Below the pieces are notes generated by a model. That model ran no database searches. It saw only the letters and a list, made by a program, of their open reading frames with translations, and had not been told where the DNA came from. Of a stretch of 64,000 nucleotides of DNA, positions 8,252 through 15,762 are shown piece after piece. Source of the DNA: Micromonospora antibiotica (GTDB lineage Bacteria; Actinomycetota; Actinomycetes; Mycobacteriales; Micromonosporaceae); NCBI RefSeq assembly GCF_017599305.1, contig NZ_JAGFWR010000001.1, positions 558,001-622,000 of the forward strand. The letters run 5' to 3'. A program made the position numbers and the translations under genes. Numbering within the stretch: the first letter of the stretch is position 1; each line of letters begins with the position of its first letter.

Positions 8252-9462
8252 CCGTCGCGCCGGGTGATCCGCTGTCCGAGGTGGAGCACCAGCAGGGCGA
8301 CCACGGCACCGGCCGCGCCGAGGGCGTACATGGTGGGCACGCCGGAGGGCAGCGTCGCGCCGCCGACGGCGGTGCCCAGGCCGATCCCGAGATAGATGGC
8401 GGACGAGTTCAGCGACACCACCAGGGGGGCCTGCTGCGGCGCGGCGGCGATCAACCGGTGCTGCTGTGCCGGGGTCTGACACCAGCTCGCCGCGCCCCAC
8501 GCGCCGACCAGCAGCGCCACCAGCACCGTCGGGGCGGACCCGGCGGTGCTGAGCGCACCGAGCACGCCCAGCGCGACGGCCAGCGCGGCATAGCCCGTCG
8601 CCAGCACCGGCACCGCACCCCACCGGTCGGTGGCGTACCCGGCGGCGACGTTGCCGACGACCGCCCCCACGCCGTAGAGCAGCAACATCAGGTTGACCTG
8701 GTACGCGTCGACGTCGAGCGCGCCGAGGGTCGGCACCGCGAAGGCGTACACGGTGTAGCAGGCGGCCATCCCGATCACGGTGAGCGGCAGGACGGCGAGC
8801 ACGGCCGGTCGGCGCAGCGCCGTCAGCCGGGCGCGCAACGGGACCGCCGGGCCGCCGGGCAGCGCGGGCATGGCCAGCCGGACGGCCGCCGCGACGGCGA
8901 GCGCCAGCAGGGCGACCGCGACGAGGGCGGCCCGCCAGCCGAGCCACCGCCCGGTCAGCCCGCCGAGCGGCACGCCCAGCGCGGTGGCGACGGTGAGCCC
9001 GCCGATCACCACGGCCAGGGCCCGGCCCCGTTGCGCGGGCGGCACCAGCGAGGCGCCCACGGCACCGGCGTTGGGGGTGTACGCGGCGGCGCCGGCGGCG
9101 GCGACGATCCGGCCGAGGAGCAGCACCGGCAGCGTCTCGGCAGCCGCCGCGACGAGGTTTCCGGCGGCGAGCACCAGCAGCGCGGCGACGAGCAGGCGAC
9201 GGCGTGGCAGCCGGGCGGCCAGCGTGGACAGCAGTGGGGCGAGGATCGCGTAGGAGATCGCGAACACCGTCACCGACTGCCCGGCGGCGGTGGTGGTGGT
9301 CCGCAGTGCGGCGGCCATGTCGGGCAGCAGCCCGGCGACGACGAACGCGTCGGTGCCGACGGCGAAGGTGCCGGCGGCGAGGATCAGGGTGAACCGTAGG
9401 CCGCGCCCGGGTCCGGCGGTGGTGGCCGGCCCCGGGCCGGTACGGGTGTGCGGGTGGGACAT
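8224..9462 (-). CDS. MFS efflux transporter, DHA1 (AraJ/sugar-efflux-like) type
   Basis: 412 aa with about 12 hydrophobic helices. Motif A-like loops and the opening FAVGTDAFVVAGLLPDM plus GRIVAAAGAAAYTPNAGAV are typical of AraJ/CmlR-type drug or sugar efflux proteins of the DHA1 group. It presumably exports a small molecule using the proton gradient. It lies downstream of the Rrf2-family gene on the same strand, about 200 bases away, and may belong to that regulator's regulon. Start ATG at 9462. Confidence 0.8.
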   Translation of the reverse strand: MSHPHTRTGPGPATTAGPGRGLRFTLILAAGTFAVGTDAFVVAGLLPDMAAALRTTTTAAGQSVTVFAISYAILAPLLSTLAARLPRRRLLVAALLVLAAGNLVAAAAETLPVLLLGRIVAAAGAAAYTPNAGAVGASLVPPAQRGRALAVVIGGLTVATALGVPLGGLTGRWLGWRAALVAVALLALAVAAAVRLAMPALPGGPAVPLRARLTALRRPAVLAVLPLTVIGMAACYTVYAFAVPTLGALDVDAYQVNLMLLLYGVGAVVGNVAAGYATDRWGAVPVLATGYAALAVALGVLGALSTAGSAPTVLVALLVGAWGAASWCQTPAQQHRLIAAAPQQAPLVVSLNSSAIYLGIGLGTAVGGATLPSGVPTMYALGAAGAVVALLVLHLGQRITRRDGQRRRPIPA

Positions 9463-9665
9463 GAGGTCTCCGGTTGGCGGGACGGCGTGCGGCGGCACGG
9501 CGGGCCGTGCCGGGCACGGGGACTCGGGGGTGGACGGTCGTCGGGGCCGGCGGGTGCGCCGGCCGGGGTCGCCGGTCGGGCGCGGGTGGGCCTGCGGGTG
9601 GTGGCGGGGTGCGCCACCGGTCGGTGCGACCGTGGGTCGGGGGTCGCGGAGGTCGCGGGCGGGCG

Positions 9666-10145
9666 TCAGCCGCGCAGTTGCGCGTAACGGCGACGGGTGC
9701 GCTCGGCTGCGCCCGCCGGAGCGGATTCGAGCAGGTCGGCCAGGGTGTGGCTGGCCAGCTCGCGACGCCAGGCCAGGTCGGCGCGGTGCATCACGGTGCT
9801 GATGGCACACGGGGTGCGGAACTCCGGCGCGGAGGGGTCCACCCCCGCGCCCCGCTGGCGGATCTCGGTGCACCGGAACGGGTTGTCGGGCCCGTCGACC
9901 GCCACCAGCACGTCCATCACCGTCACGTCCGCCGGTCGGCGGGCGAGTCGGAACCCGCCGCGCGCGCCGGGTACGGACTGGAGGATGCCGGCCCGGGTCA
10001 GGGCCTGGAGGCACTTGGTGAGGTACGCCGGGGGCAGCTCGAACCAGTCGGCGAGCCGGGCGGCGGGCATCGGGTGTTCGTCGCCGATCCAGGCGAGCGT
10101 GAGGCAGCAGTGCAACCCCCACTCGACCTGCTCGCTCATCCGCAT
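9666..10145 (-). CDS. Rrf2-family transcriptional regulator
   Basis: 159 aa. The N-terminal winged helix (EWGLHCCLTLAWIG, LADWFELPPAYLTKCLQAL, GARGGFRLARRPADVTVMDV) is a textbook Rrf2 domain. The sensor region carries only two cysteines (FRCTEI and TPCAIS) rather than the three that ligate Fe-S clusters in IscR or NsrR, so the ligand may be other than an Fe-S cluster. The first ATG (10145) lies inside a long palindrome that is probably its own operator; the next ATG is at 10139. No ribosome site is visible for either, so a leaderless message is possible. It probably controls itself and the MFS pump downstream. Confidence 0.85.
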   Translation of the reverse strand: MRMSEQVEWGLHCCLTLAWIGDEHPMPAARLADWFELPPAYLTKCLQALTRAGILQSVPGARGGFRLARRPADVTVMDVLVAVDGPDNPFRCTEIRQRGAGVDPSAPEFRTPCAISTVMHRADLAWRRELASHTLADLLESAPAGAAERTRRRYAQLRG

Positions 10146-10176
10146 AACCAGGATATTAGCTGTCCTGATTATGCGG
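10140..10176. promoter_or_regulatory. Palindromic operator at the Rrf2 gene start
   Basis: Inverted repeat with 16-base arms, CCGCATAACCAGGATA (10140-10155) and TGTCCTGATTATGCGG (10161-10176), two mismatches and a 5-base spacer. It covers the start codon of the Rrf2-family gene, as expected for tight autorepression. Such 30-37 base dyads are typical of Rrf2 dimers. Confidence 0.65.
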
Positions 10177-10330
10177 CGGGGGGCGACACCGACGGCCGGT
10201 TACCCCGCGCGCCGGGTCCGGTGCGGGACCAGGGCGGCCGGCCGGCCGGAACCCCGGTCACGGCCGTCGCGCGTGCCGGTGCCGGGTGGGGCGGTCGCCG
10301 TGGGCGTGGACACGGGCCGTGGCGTGCTCA

Positions 10331-10345
10331 TATGCGCAGCGCATA
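10331..10345. promoter_or_regulatory. Perfect 15-base palindrome upstream of the Fur-family gene
   Basis: TATGCGC-A-GCGCATA, a perfect dyad about 92 bases before the GTG of the Fur/Zur-type gene. It could be an autoregulatory operator, but it does not match known Fur or Zur consensus sequences. Confidence 0.4.
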
Positions 10346-10436
10346 ATGGTTACGGTCTCCGCGCTGTCCGGTGGAGGCGAGGGGCAGCGACGGCCGCCGG
10401 TCGGGGGTCGGGGCGACGAGCGGAGACGGCGGTACG

Positions 10437-10841
10437 GTGACCCAGGCGATGCCGAACGTGACCCGGAACACGCGTCAGCGCGGCGAGGTGCTGGCGTTGC
10501 TGCGCGAGGTCGACGGTTTCCACACCGCGCAGCAACTGCACCAGATGCTGGTGGCCCGCAAGGCGCGGGTGGGCCTGACCACGGTCTACCGCACCCTGCA
10601 ACTGCTCGTCGACGCCCAGGAGATCGACTCCACCCGGCTGCCCGGCGGTGAACAGCTGTTCCGCCGGTGCAGCCAGAGCCGGCACCATCACCACCTGGTC
10701 TGCCGCCGGTGCGGCAGCACGGTGGAGGTGGCCGGGCCGGCGGTCGAACGGTGGGCCGACCAGGTCGCCGCCCAGCACGGCTTCACCGAGGTCGGGCACA
10801 CCTTCGAGATCTTCGGCACCTGCGCGCAGTGCGCCCGTTGA
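10437..10841 (+). CDS. Fur-family metalloregulator (Zur-like)
   Basis: 134 aa from GTG 10437. The winged helix (RQRGEVLALLREVDGFHTAQQLH, VGLTTVYRTLQLLVDAQEID) is followed by a dimerisation domain with a His cluster (SRHHHHLVCRRCG) and two CxxC pairs (CRRC, CAQC) that form the structural zinc site. The overall pattern is that of zinc-sensing Zur rather than Fe-sensing Fur, but this cannot be proved from sequence. The nearby box at 11519-11541 upstream of a convergent gene could be one of its targets. Confidence 0.85.
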   Translation: MTQAMPNVTRNTRQRGEVLALLREVDGFHTAQQLHQMLVARKARVGLTTVYRTLQLLVDAQEIDSTRLPGGEQLFRRCSQSRHHHHLVCRRCGSTVEVAGPAVERWADQVAAQHGFTEVGHTFEIFGTCAQCAR

Positions 10842-10861
10842 CCCGCAGCACACCGCACCGC

Positions 10862-11050
10862 CCCCGGCGATAACCGGACCCCCGTCGTCGGCGGGCCGCC
10901 GCCCGTGTCCGACCGTCGGGCACCGTCCGGTTGTCACCCGCGTCCGCTCGTCCGGCACCCGCTCGGGTTGTCGCCCGCATCCGGTTGTCGGGCACCGTTC
11001 GGGTGGTCGCCTGCGTCCCCGCTGCCCGGCCCCGCTCGGGTTGCCGCGTG
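10862..11050. repeat. Imperfect GC-rich repeats
   Basis: This intergenic stretch is made of degenerate copies of a roughly 30-40 base unit built around CGGGTTGTCGCCCGC and TCCGGTTGTCGGGCACCG. No gene is seen here. Confidence 0.4.
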
Positions 11051-11061
11051 TGCGGTGCCGT

Positions 11062-11106
11062 CCGGTGTGCCGGACCGCATTGGTGTCCTCCGGTCCGGCA
11101 CACCGG
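11062..11106. terminator. Long hairpin between converging genes
   Basis: Perfect 16-base arms CCGGTGTGCCGGACCG (11062-11077) and CGGTCCGGCACACCGG (11091-11106) with a 13-base loop, placed between the convergent Fur-family and SCO5389-like genes. Probably a bidirectional terminator. Confidence 0.65.
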
Positions 11107-11111
11107 TGCGG

Positions 11112-11504
11112 TCAGCAGTTGCGCAGCTCGGGTGACTGGTTCAGGAGCTGACCACGGGTGGAGATGAAGCGGCGGTAGGGCTCCGAGTCCACCGCCGCGG
11201 GGCGGAACGCGGCGACCCGGTGGCAGTTCTGGAACGCCAGCTTCACGCCGAAGTGGCGCTCCAGGCTGGCGCGGATGGCGTCGCTGGCCAGTGCGCGCAG
11301 CAACTGCCCCCGCTCCGCCTCGCCGGGCGGGGGTACGGAGTTGTCCGCCCGCTCCGCGCCCGACGACTCCAGGTCGGCGACGACCCGGCTCACGGTCTGC
11401 CAGGCGTACGGCAGGGATTCCCGAACGCAGGCGACGAAGTCCCGGTCGTCGACCGGGCCCGCTTCGGCGGCTTCCAGCAGGGCGGGTGACACGGTGAGAG
11501 ACAT
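11112..11504 (-). CDS. SCO5389-family small conserved protein
   Basis: 130 aa, start fixed by GAGGAGG before ATG 11504. The sequence (MSLTVSPALLEAAEAG, ESLPYAWQTVSRVV, VPPPGEAERGQLLRALASDA, HFGVKLAFQNCHRVAAF) matches what I recall of the widespread actinobacterial SCO5389 family of unknown function. It is a soluble, mostly helical protein. A Fur/Zur-like box covers the region immediately upstream of its ribosome site, implying metal-dependent control. It lies next to a Fur-family regulator gene, which strengthens that link. Confidence 0.65.
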   Translation of the reverse strand: MSLTVSPALLEAAEAGPVDDRDFVACVRESLPYAWQTVSRVVADLESSGAERADNSVPPPGEAERGQLLRALASDAIRASLERHFGVKLAFQNCHRVAAFRPAAVDSEPYRRFISTRGQLLNQSPELRNC

Positions 11505-11517
11505 GATCCTCCTCAAC

Positions 11518-11541
11518 TGATAATGATAACGATTGTCGTTA
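11518..11541. promoter_or_regulatory. Fur/Zur-like metal box
   Basis: GATAATGATAACGATTGTC (11519-11537) matches the classical 19-base Fur box at 16 positions, and TAACGA-TTG-TCGTTA (11527-11541) forms a clean overlapping dyad. It sits about 15 bases before the start of the SCO5389-like gene, where repressor binding would block transcription. Confidence 0.6.
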
Positions 11542-11676
11542 GCGCTGACCCCGTGAGCACACCACGTCACTCCGCCCGCGTCAAACACCGACACTCCCGA
11601 CGGTGCGCACGCAGCGGAGGGTGGGTCTCAGGTGGACCCGACCCGGCGGGCGTGGTCGGGTAACCTGTGGCTCAGC

Positions 11677-11751
11677 GGGCCGTTAGCTCAATGGCAGAGC
11701 TGAGGACTTTTAATCCTTAGGTTCTGGGTTCGAGTCCCAGGCGGCCCACCA
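11677..11751 (+). tRNA. tRNA-Lys (anticodon TTT), CCA encoded
   Basis: Full cloverleaf: acceptor GGGCCGT/GCGGCCC, D-arm GCTC...GAGC, anticodon stem GAGGA/TCCTT with loop CTTTTAA (anticodon TTT), T-arm CTGGG-TTCGAGT-CCCAG, discriminator A and genomic CCA. The biosynthetic cluster starts just downstream, so this could mark an island boundary. Confidence 0.95.
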
Positions 11752-12356
11752 GCAATCGCAGCCGAGCTGCGGAAATGCCTGACGAACATCAGCAGGCACC
11801 ACCAGGGCGGCAGTTCGGCCCCGCTCCTGGTCCGCACGCAGATCCTGCCGAGCGTCGCCCGCGTCCGGTAAGGGCGGCCGGCCACCTCGCACCAGCCCGC
11901 CCGCGACTGCGACCGGCAGGTGTCGACCCGTGCCGCTGGTCCGCGCGGGACCCGGCAGCATCGGTGCGGGTTCCACCCCGTTGCCGGGGTCGTCGGCAGG
12001 GACAACGGGCGTCGATCGAGCCTGAGAATTTTTGATCATAATTATGGTGATTTTGCATACAGCAAGTGCGGCAATATGTCGTCATTTCGGGTCAGTGTCG
12101 GCATTTCGCGCCGGGGGCCGAGGCATAAATCAGCTTCTACCGGCGCTAAGATGGAGCAAACGTGGTGCGGGGCTTCTCCGGTTGCGGCTCGCGACCTTGA
12201 GGTTGCGGGGTGGCCGTGTGTGCTCTGCCGCCCTGCGTGTGCTATGAAGGTACGGCGACTTCCTATGGCCCATAGGTTGCAGCCGGTGGCTCGTTGCATG
12301 ACTGGTCGCTTGAGTTGGTGCCTCCAGGACGAGGCTGAGGGATCAGGGAGGCAAGG
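11752..12356. other. Gene-free, partly AT-rich spacer between tRNA-Lys and the cluster
   Basis: About 600 bases without a supported gene. The segment 12025-12170 is much more AT-rich than the genome average (for example TTTTTGATCATAATTATGG), suggesting acquired DNA or remnants of an integrated element. It also holds a TetR-type palindrome at 12262-12276. Confidence 0.5.
12262..12276. promoter_or_regulatory. Palindrome upstream of the TetR gene
   Basis: CCTATGG-C-CCATAGG, a perfect 15-base dyad about 80 bases before the TetR-family start codon. It is a reasonable candidate operator for autoregulation. Confidence 0.45.
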
Positions 12357-12938
12357 GTGGCCCGAGTCGGATTGGTGGCGTCGCGGGTGACGACGGCCGC
12401 AGCCGACCTGGCTGACAAGGTCGGCTTCGACAAGGTCACCCTCTCGGCCGTGGCTCGCATCCTCGGCATCGCCGAGCCCAGCATGTACTCGCACGTCCGT
12501 AGCGTCGCGGAGCTGCGTAAGGGTGTCGCCGTGCTCGCCGCCACCGAGTTGGCGGACTGCATCGGGGAAGCGCTCGCGGGTCGGGCCGGCAAGGACGCGT
12601 TGGTGGCGTTCTCCAATGCCTACCGGGAGTTCGCCCGCACCTGTCCGGGCCGGTACACCGCCACCCACATCCAGCTCACCGAGGAGGAGCTGTCCCGGTC
12701 GACGGGCCACCAGCGCATCTTTGCGATGACGATGGCGATGTTCCGCGCCTACGACCTGAGCGAGGGTGAATTGACCGACGCGGTCCGGCTCGTTCGGAGT
12801 TCTCTGCACGGCTTCGTCTCACTGGAGTCGATCGGTGGTTTCGGGCATCCCCGGGACGTGCAGAAATCTTGGGAAAATGGCATCGAAGCAATTCACGTGA
12901 TGCTCACCGAGTGGCCCTCGTCCGGCGCTGCGCGATAG
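12357..12938 (+). CDS. TetR-family transcriptional regulator
   Basis: 193 aa from a GTG preceded by GGGAGG. The N-terminal helix-turn-helix is VTLSAVARILGIAEPSMYSHVRS. The C-terminal ligand domain (FSNAYREFARTCPGRY, LVRSSLHGFVSLESIGGFG) resembles the WHG-type TetR C-terminal domain. The gene stands alone on the plus strand at the left end of the biosynthetic cluster. It may be a cluster-situated repressor, or simply the flanking gene. The dyad at 12262-12276 is the probable operator. Confidence 0.8.
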   Translation: MARVGLVASRVTTAAADLADKVGFDKVTLSAVARILGIAEPSMYSHVRSVAELRKGVAVLAATELADCIGEALAGRAGKDALVAFSNAYREFARTCPGRYTATHIQLTEEELSRSTGHQRIFAMTMAMFRAYDLSEGELTDAVRLVRSSLHGFVSLESIGGFGHPRDVQKSWENGIEAIHVMLTEWPSSGAAR

Positions 12939-13049
12939 GCGACCCCCGGCGGTAGTCCGCCGCCAGCAAGCGCGCTCCCCCGGCCGCGCATTTAATGCCT
13001 GGGGTAACTCTTCATTCCCGTTTTCCGGGTGCCGTCGTACGCCTCACTA

Positions 13050-13073
13050 TCACTCTGAGTAATTGTAGAGTGA
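13050..13073. promoter_or_regulatory. Inverted repeat in the StrR-type gene promoter
   Basis: TCACTCT (13050-13056) and AGAGTGA (13067-13073) separated by 10 bases (about one helical turn from centre to centre of a dimer site). It lies about 140 bases before the regulator start in an AT-rich control region. Confidence 0.4.
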
Positions 13074-13117
13074 CCCGTTGCGTCCGGGCATACACATTGA
13101 TAGATTTGCACTGATGT

Positions 13118-13129
13118 TTACATGTGTAA
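13118..13129. promoter_or_regulatory. Second palindrome in the StrR-type gene promoter
   Basis: TTACA-TG-TGTAA, a perfect 12-base dyad about 80 bases upstream of the regulator gene, within an AT-rich stretch (13080-13200). Candidate operator or activator site. Confidence 0.4.
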
Positions 13130-13209
13130 CAGCGCCCGACCCGGCGCGAGGGAGGCTTCAACGGGTCAATCACTCCGCACTGCACCGTGATTTTATTGTG
13201 GAGGCAAAG

Positions 13210-14256
13210 ATGACTACGGGGACGACAGATTCGACGAGCGATGACGTGAATTATTCGGGGGATTCGAGGCACCACCGGGTCGAGGGGGGCGAGACCAGCC
13301 CGACCGTGGAACAGGTTCCCCTCCACGAGCTCAGCGGGTCCTGCTCGCCGAGAATCGCCGGAGCGGACGGATCCCACGTACAGACGCTCGCGGTGTGCGC
13401 CGGGCAGCTACCGCCGATCATCGTGCACCGGCAGACCATGCGGGTGGTGGACGGCTGGCACCGGTTGCAGGCCGCCGGCATCCGGGGGGACGCCACCATC
13501 CCGGTCCGGTTCTTCGACGGAAACGAGCAGGACGCCTTCGTCCTGGCCGTACGACTGAACGCCAAACACGGTCTGCCGCTCTCGGCCGCCGACCGGCGGG
13601 CCGCCGCCGAACGTATCGTCGCCTCCCATCCGAGCTGGTCCAACCGGGCCATCGCCGCCGTGGTCGGCATCGCCGACAAGACCGTCGCCTCGATCCGACG
13701 GCAGCGCAACGAAGGCGTCGCCTCGGAGGTGAGCCGGGTCGGCCTCGACGGCCGGACCCGGCCGGTCTCCAGCGCCGACGGACGCCGACGTGCCGGTGAG
13801 TTCATCGCGCGGCATCCGGACGCGTCGCTGCGGGAGATCGCCCGCAGCGTCGGCATCTCACCCGGAACCGCCCGCGACGTCCGGACCCGCCTGGAGCGTG
13901 GCGAGGACCCGGTCGCCACGAAGCAACGAGACACCGACGCCAGGCAGGACACGGCACCGGTCCGCCAGGTGACGCGACCGCCCCGGGACGATCTCGCCGC
14001 CCGGCGCACCAGCGTCGAGCAGCCGACGCCGGTGTTGGACCTCCGGCGGGACCCCCGGCTCCGCTTCACCGACGCCGGCCGCCTCCTGCTGCGGTTCCTG
14101 GAGTTCCGTGCCCTCGACGAACTGCAACGGCGACGGCTGTTGGAGGCCGTGCCGACCTACCAGTCGGGCGCGGTGGCACGCATCGCCCGGGAATGCGCGC
14201 GGAGCTGGCAGATGTTCGCCGATCAGCTGGAACGGCGGGAACGCTACTCCGCGTGA
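13210..14256 (+). CDS. StrR-type pathway-specific regulator (ParB-like N-terminal domain)
   Basis: 348 aa; GGAGG sits six bases before the ATG. Residues about 35-115 form a ParB/Sulfiredoxin-like domain (VPLHELSGSCSPRIAG, LPPIIVHRQTMRVVDGWHRLQAA), followed by two helix-turn-helix segments (WSNRAIAAVVGIADKTVASIRRQR and ASLREIARSVGISPGTARDVRTRL). This is the architecture of StrR, NovG and related activators of antibiotic clusters. It lies at the left edge of the cluster, convergent with the first biosynthetic operon. The upstream dyads may be sites for itself or another regulator. Confidence 0.88.
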   Translation: MTTGTTDSTSDDVNYSGDSRHHRVEGGETSPTVEQVPLHELSGSCSPRIAGADGSHVQTLAVCAGQLPPIIVHRQTMRVVDGWHRLQAAGIRGDATIPVRFFDGNEQDAFVLAVRLNAKHGLPLSAADRRAAAERIVASHPSWSNRAIAAVVGIADKTVASIRRQRNEGVASEVSRVGLDGRTRPVSSADGRRRAGEFIARHPDASLREIARSVGISPGTARDVRTRLERGEDPVATKQRDTDARQDTAPVRQVTRPPRDDLAARRTSVEQPTPVLDLRRDPRLRFTDAGRLLLRFLEFRALDELQRRRLLEAVPTYQSGAVARIARECARSWQMFADQLERRERYSA

Positions 14257-14257
14257 C

Positions 14258-14311
14258 ACCGGCACCAACGGCGCCGCCGGGCGGAGATCCGGCGGCGTCG
14301 TTCGTGCCGGT
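14258..14311. terminator. Bidirectional hairpin terminator
   Basis: Nested arms ACCGGCAC/GTGCCGGT (14258-14265, 14304-14311) and CGCCGCCGG/CCGGCGGCG (14272-14280, 14289-14297) around an 8-base loop, between the converging regulator and aminotransferase genes. Confidence 0.6.
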
Positions 14312-15672
14312 CACCGGACGGGGGCACAGCGCTCCCCGTCGTTGCGGTACTCGTGCCGCGTGCCCTCGTGGACGATCGACGACACCGCGTCCACCAACCG
14401 ATCGACGTGTTCCACCGGAGTCCCCGCGCCGAAGCTCGCGCGTATCGCGTGCTGGCTGCGCCCCTGCGGCCGGGAGTCCCGCCCGGAAGCGGGACCCTGG
14501 TGCACGGCACCGACCAGCACACGCATCAGGGGATGGGCGCAGAACAGGCCGTCCCGCACGCCGATCCCGTGCTCGGCTGAGAGCGCTGCCGCCACCTGCG
14601 AACTCCTCCACCCCTCGATCACGAAGCTGACCACGCCCACCCGTGGTGCCCCGTCGCCCAGCAGGGAGAGCAACGTGACACCCGGAATGGCGGCCAGGCC
14701 GCCCGTCAGCCGGCGCAACAAGGCGTCCTCCCGCTCCACGAGAGCGCTGAACCCCGCCTCGGCCAACGCCCGGCAGGCCGACGCCACGGCGTACGCACCC
14801 ACGACGTTGGGCGACCCGGCCTCGTGCCGGGTGCTGCCGCCGTGCCACTGCACGTCGAGGGTGCCCGCCGCCGTCACCTCCACCCGCCGGCTCGCCCCGC
14901 CGCCGGCCAGGTAGGGCCGTGCCGCACCCAGCCAGTCGGCCCGACCGGCCAGGACACCGGCCCCGAACGGGGCGTACATCTTGTGACCGGAGAACGCCAC
15001 GTAGTCGACGCCCAGGGCGCCGACGTCGATCGGTCGGTGCGGTGCCAGCTGGGCGGCGTCGAGCACCAGGCGGGCACCGGCGGCGTGGGCCACCGAGGCC
15101 AGCTCCGCCACCGGCCACAGTTCGCCGGTCACGTTCGACGCCCCGGTCACACAGACCAGCCCCGGTCGTCCCCGGCTTCGTCCGGCCAGCGCCGCGGTCA
15201 ACCGGTCGACCGCGTCCTGCGCCGAGCACGGTGCGGCAAGGACGGTGGTCGCACCGTCGTGCCACGGCAGCAACGCGGCGTGGTGCTCGGTCTCGAAGAC
15301 ATACACCTCGGTGTCCCCCGGAAGGGCCCCGGCGAGCAGGTTGAGCGAGTCGGTCGTCGAGCGGGTGAACAGGACCTCGTCGTCGGGCCGGACACCGAGA
15401 TGCTGGCGGACCGTGTCCCTGCTGCGCTCAAGCAGCGCGGTGGACAGCTGCGAGAGATAGCCCGCGCCGCGGTGCACGCTCCCGTAGTACGGCAGGAAAG
15501 CCGCGACGTCGTCCCACACCCGTTCCAGGGCAGGGGCGCTCGCCGCATAGTCCAGCGCCGCGTACGTCACGTGTCCGCCGGTGACCAGCGGCACCGTGAC
15601 GTCGCGACCCAGGACCGGCAAGGGTGCGCGAAGCGCCGGATCGATCGGCGCAGAGGTGGAAGTGGCCGGCAT
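14311..15672 (-). CDS. SufS-like class V aminotransferase / cysteine desulfurase homolog
   Basis: 453 aa; AGGAGG seven bases before ATG 15672. A PLP-dependent class V fold: DAAQ (Asp205), SGHKMYAPFGAG with the Schiff-base Lys231, and near the C terminus VRDGLFCAHPL, which matches the SufS active-site loop and keeps the catalytic cysteine (Cys378). It could mobilise sulfur from cysteine as a persulfide, or act as a lyase/aminotransferase. It is the last gene of a long leftward operon containing the ACP, ligase and SagB genes. With the rhodanese fusion at 26.3 kb it suggests sulfur insertion into the product. Length is slightly above the usual ~410 aa because of a C-terminal extension. Confidence 0.75.
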   Translation of the reverse strand: MPATSTSAPIDPALRAPLPVLGRDVTVPLVTGGHVTYAALDYAASAPALERVWDDVAAFLPYYGSVHRGAGYLSQLSTALLERSRDTVRQHLGVRPDDEVLFTRSTTDSLNLLAGALPGDTEVYVFETEHHAALLPWHDGATTVLAAPCSAQDAVDRLTAALAGRSRGRPGLVCVTGASNVTGELWPVAELASVAHAAGARLVLDAAQLAPHRPIDVGALGVDYVAFSGHKMYAPFGAGVLAGRADWLGAARPYLAGGGASRRVEVTAAGTLDVQWHGGSTRHEAGSPNVVGAYAVASACRALAEAGFSALVEREDALLRRLTGGLAAIPGVTLLSLLGDGAPRVGVVSFVIEGWRSSQVAAALSAEHGIGVRDGLFCAHPLMRVLVGAVHQGPASGRDSRPQGRSQHAIRASFGAGTPVEHVDRLVDAVSSIVHEGTRHEYRNDGERCAPVR

Positions 15673-15762
15673 GGAGGACCTCCTGTTCCTGGGTGCACGC
15701 CCGACGGGCACGGACTGGTTCCCTCGACACGGTGAGCGCGGGCCCCGGGCCGGAGAGCCGGT

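Noticed and set aside
11920..12390. A plus-strand frame in the tRNA-to-TetR spacer
   Set aside because: No ribosome site or family resemblance, composition changes abruptly midway, and it overlaps the TetR start.
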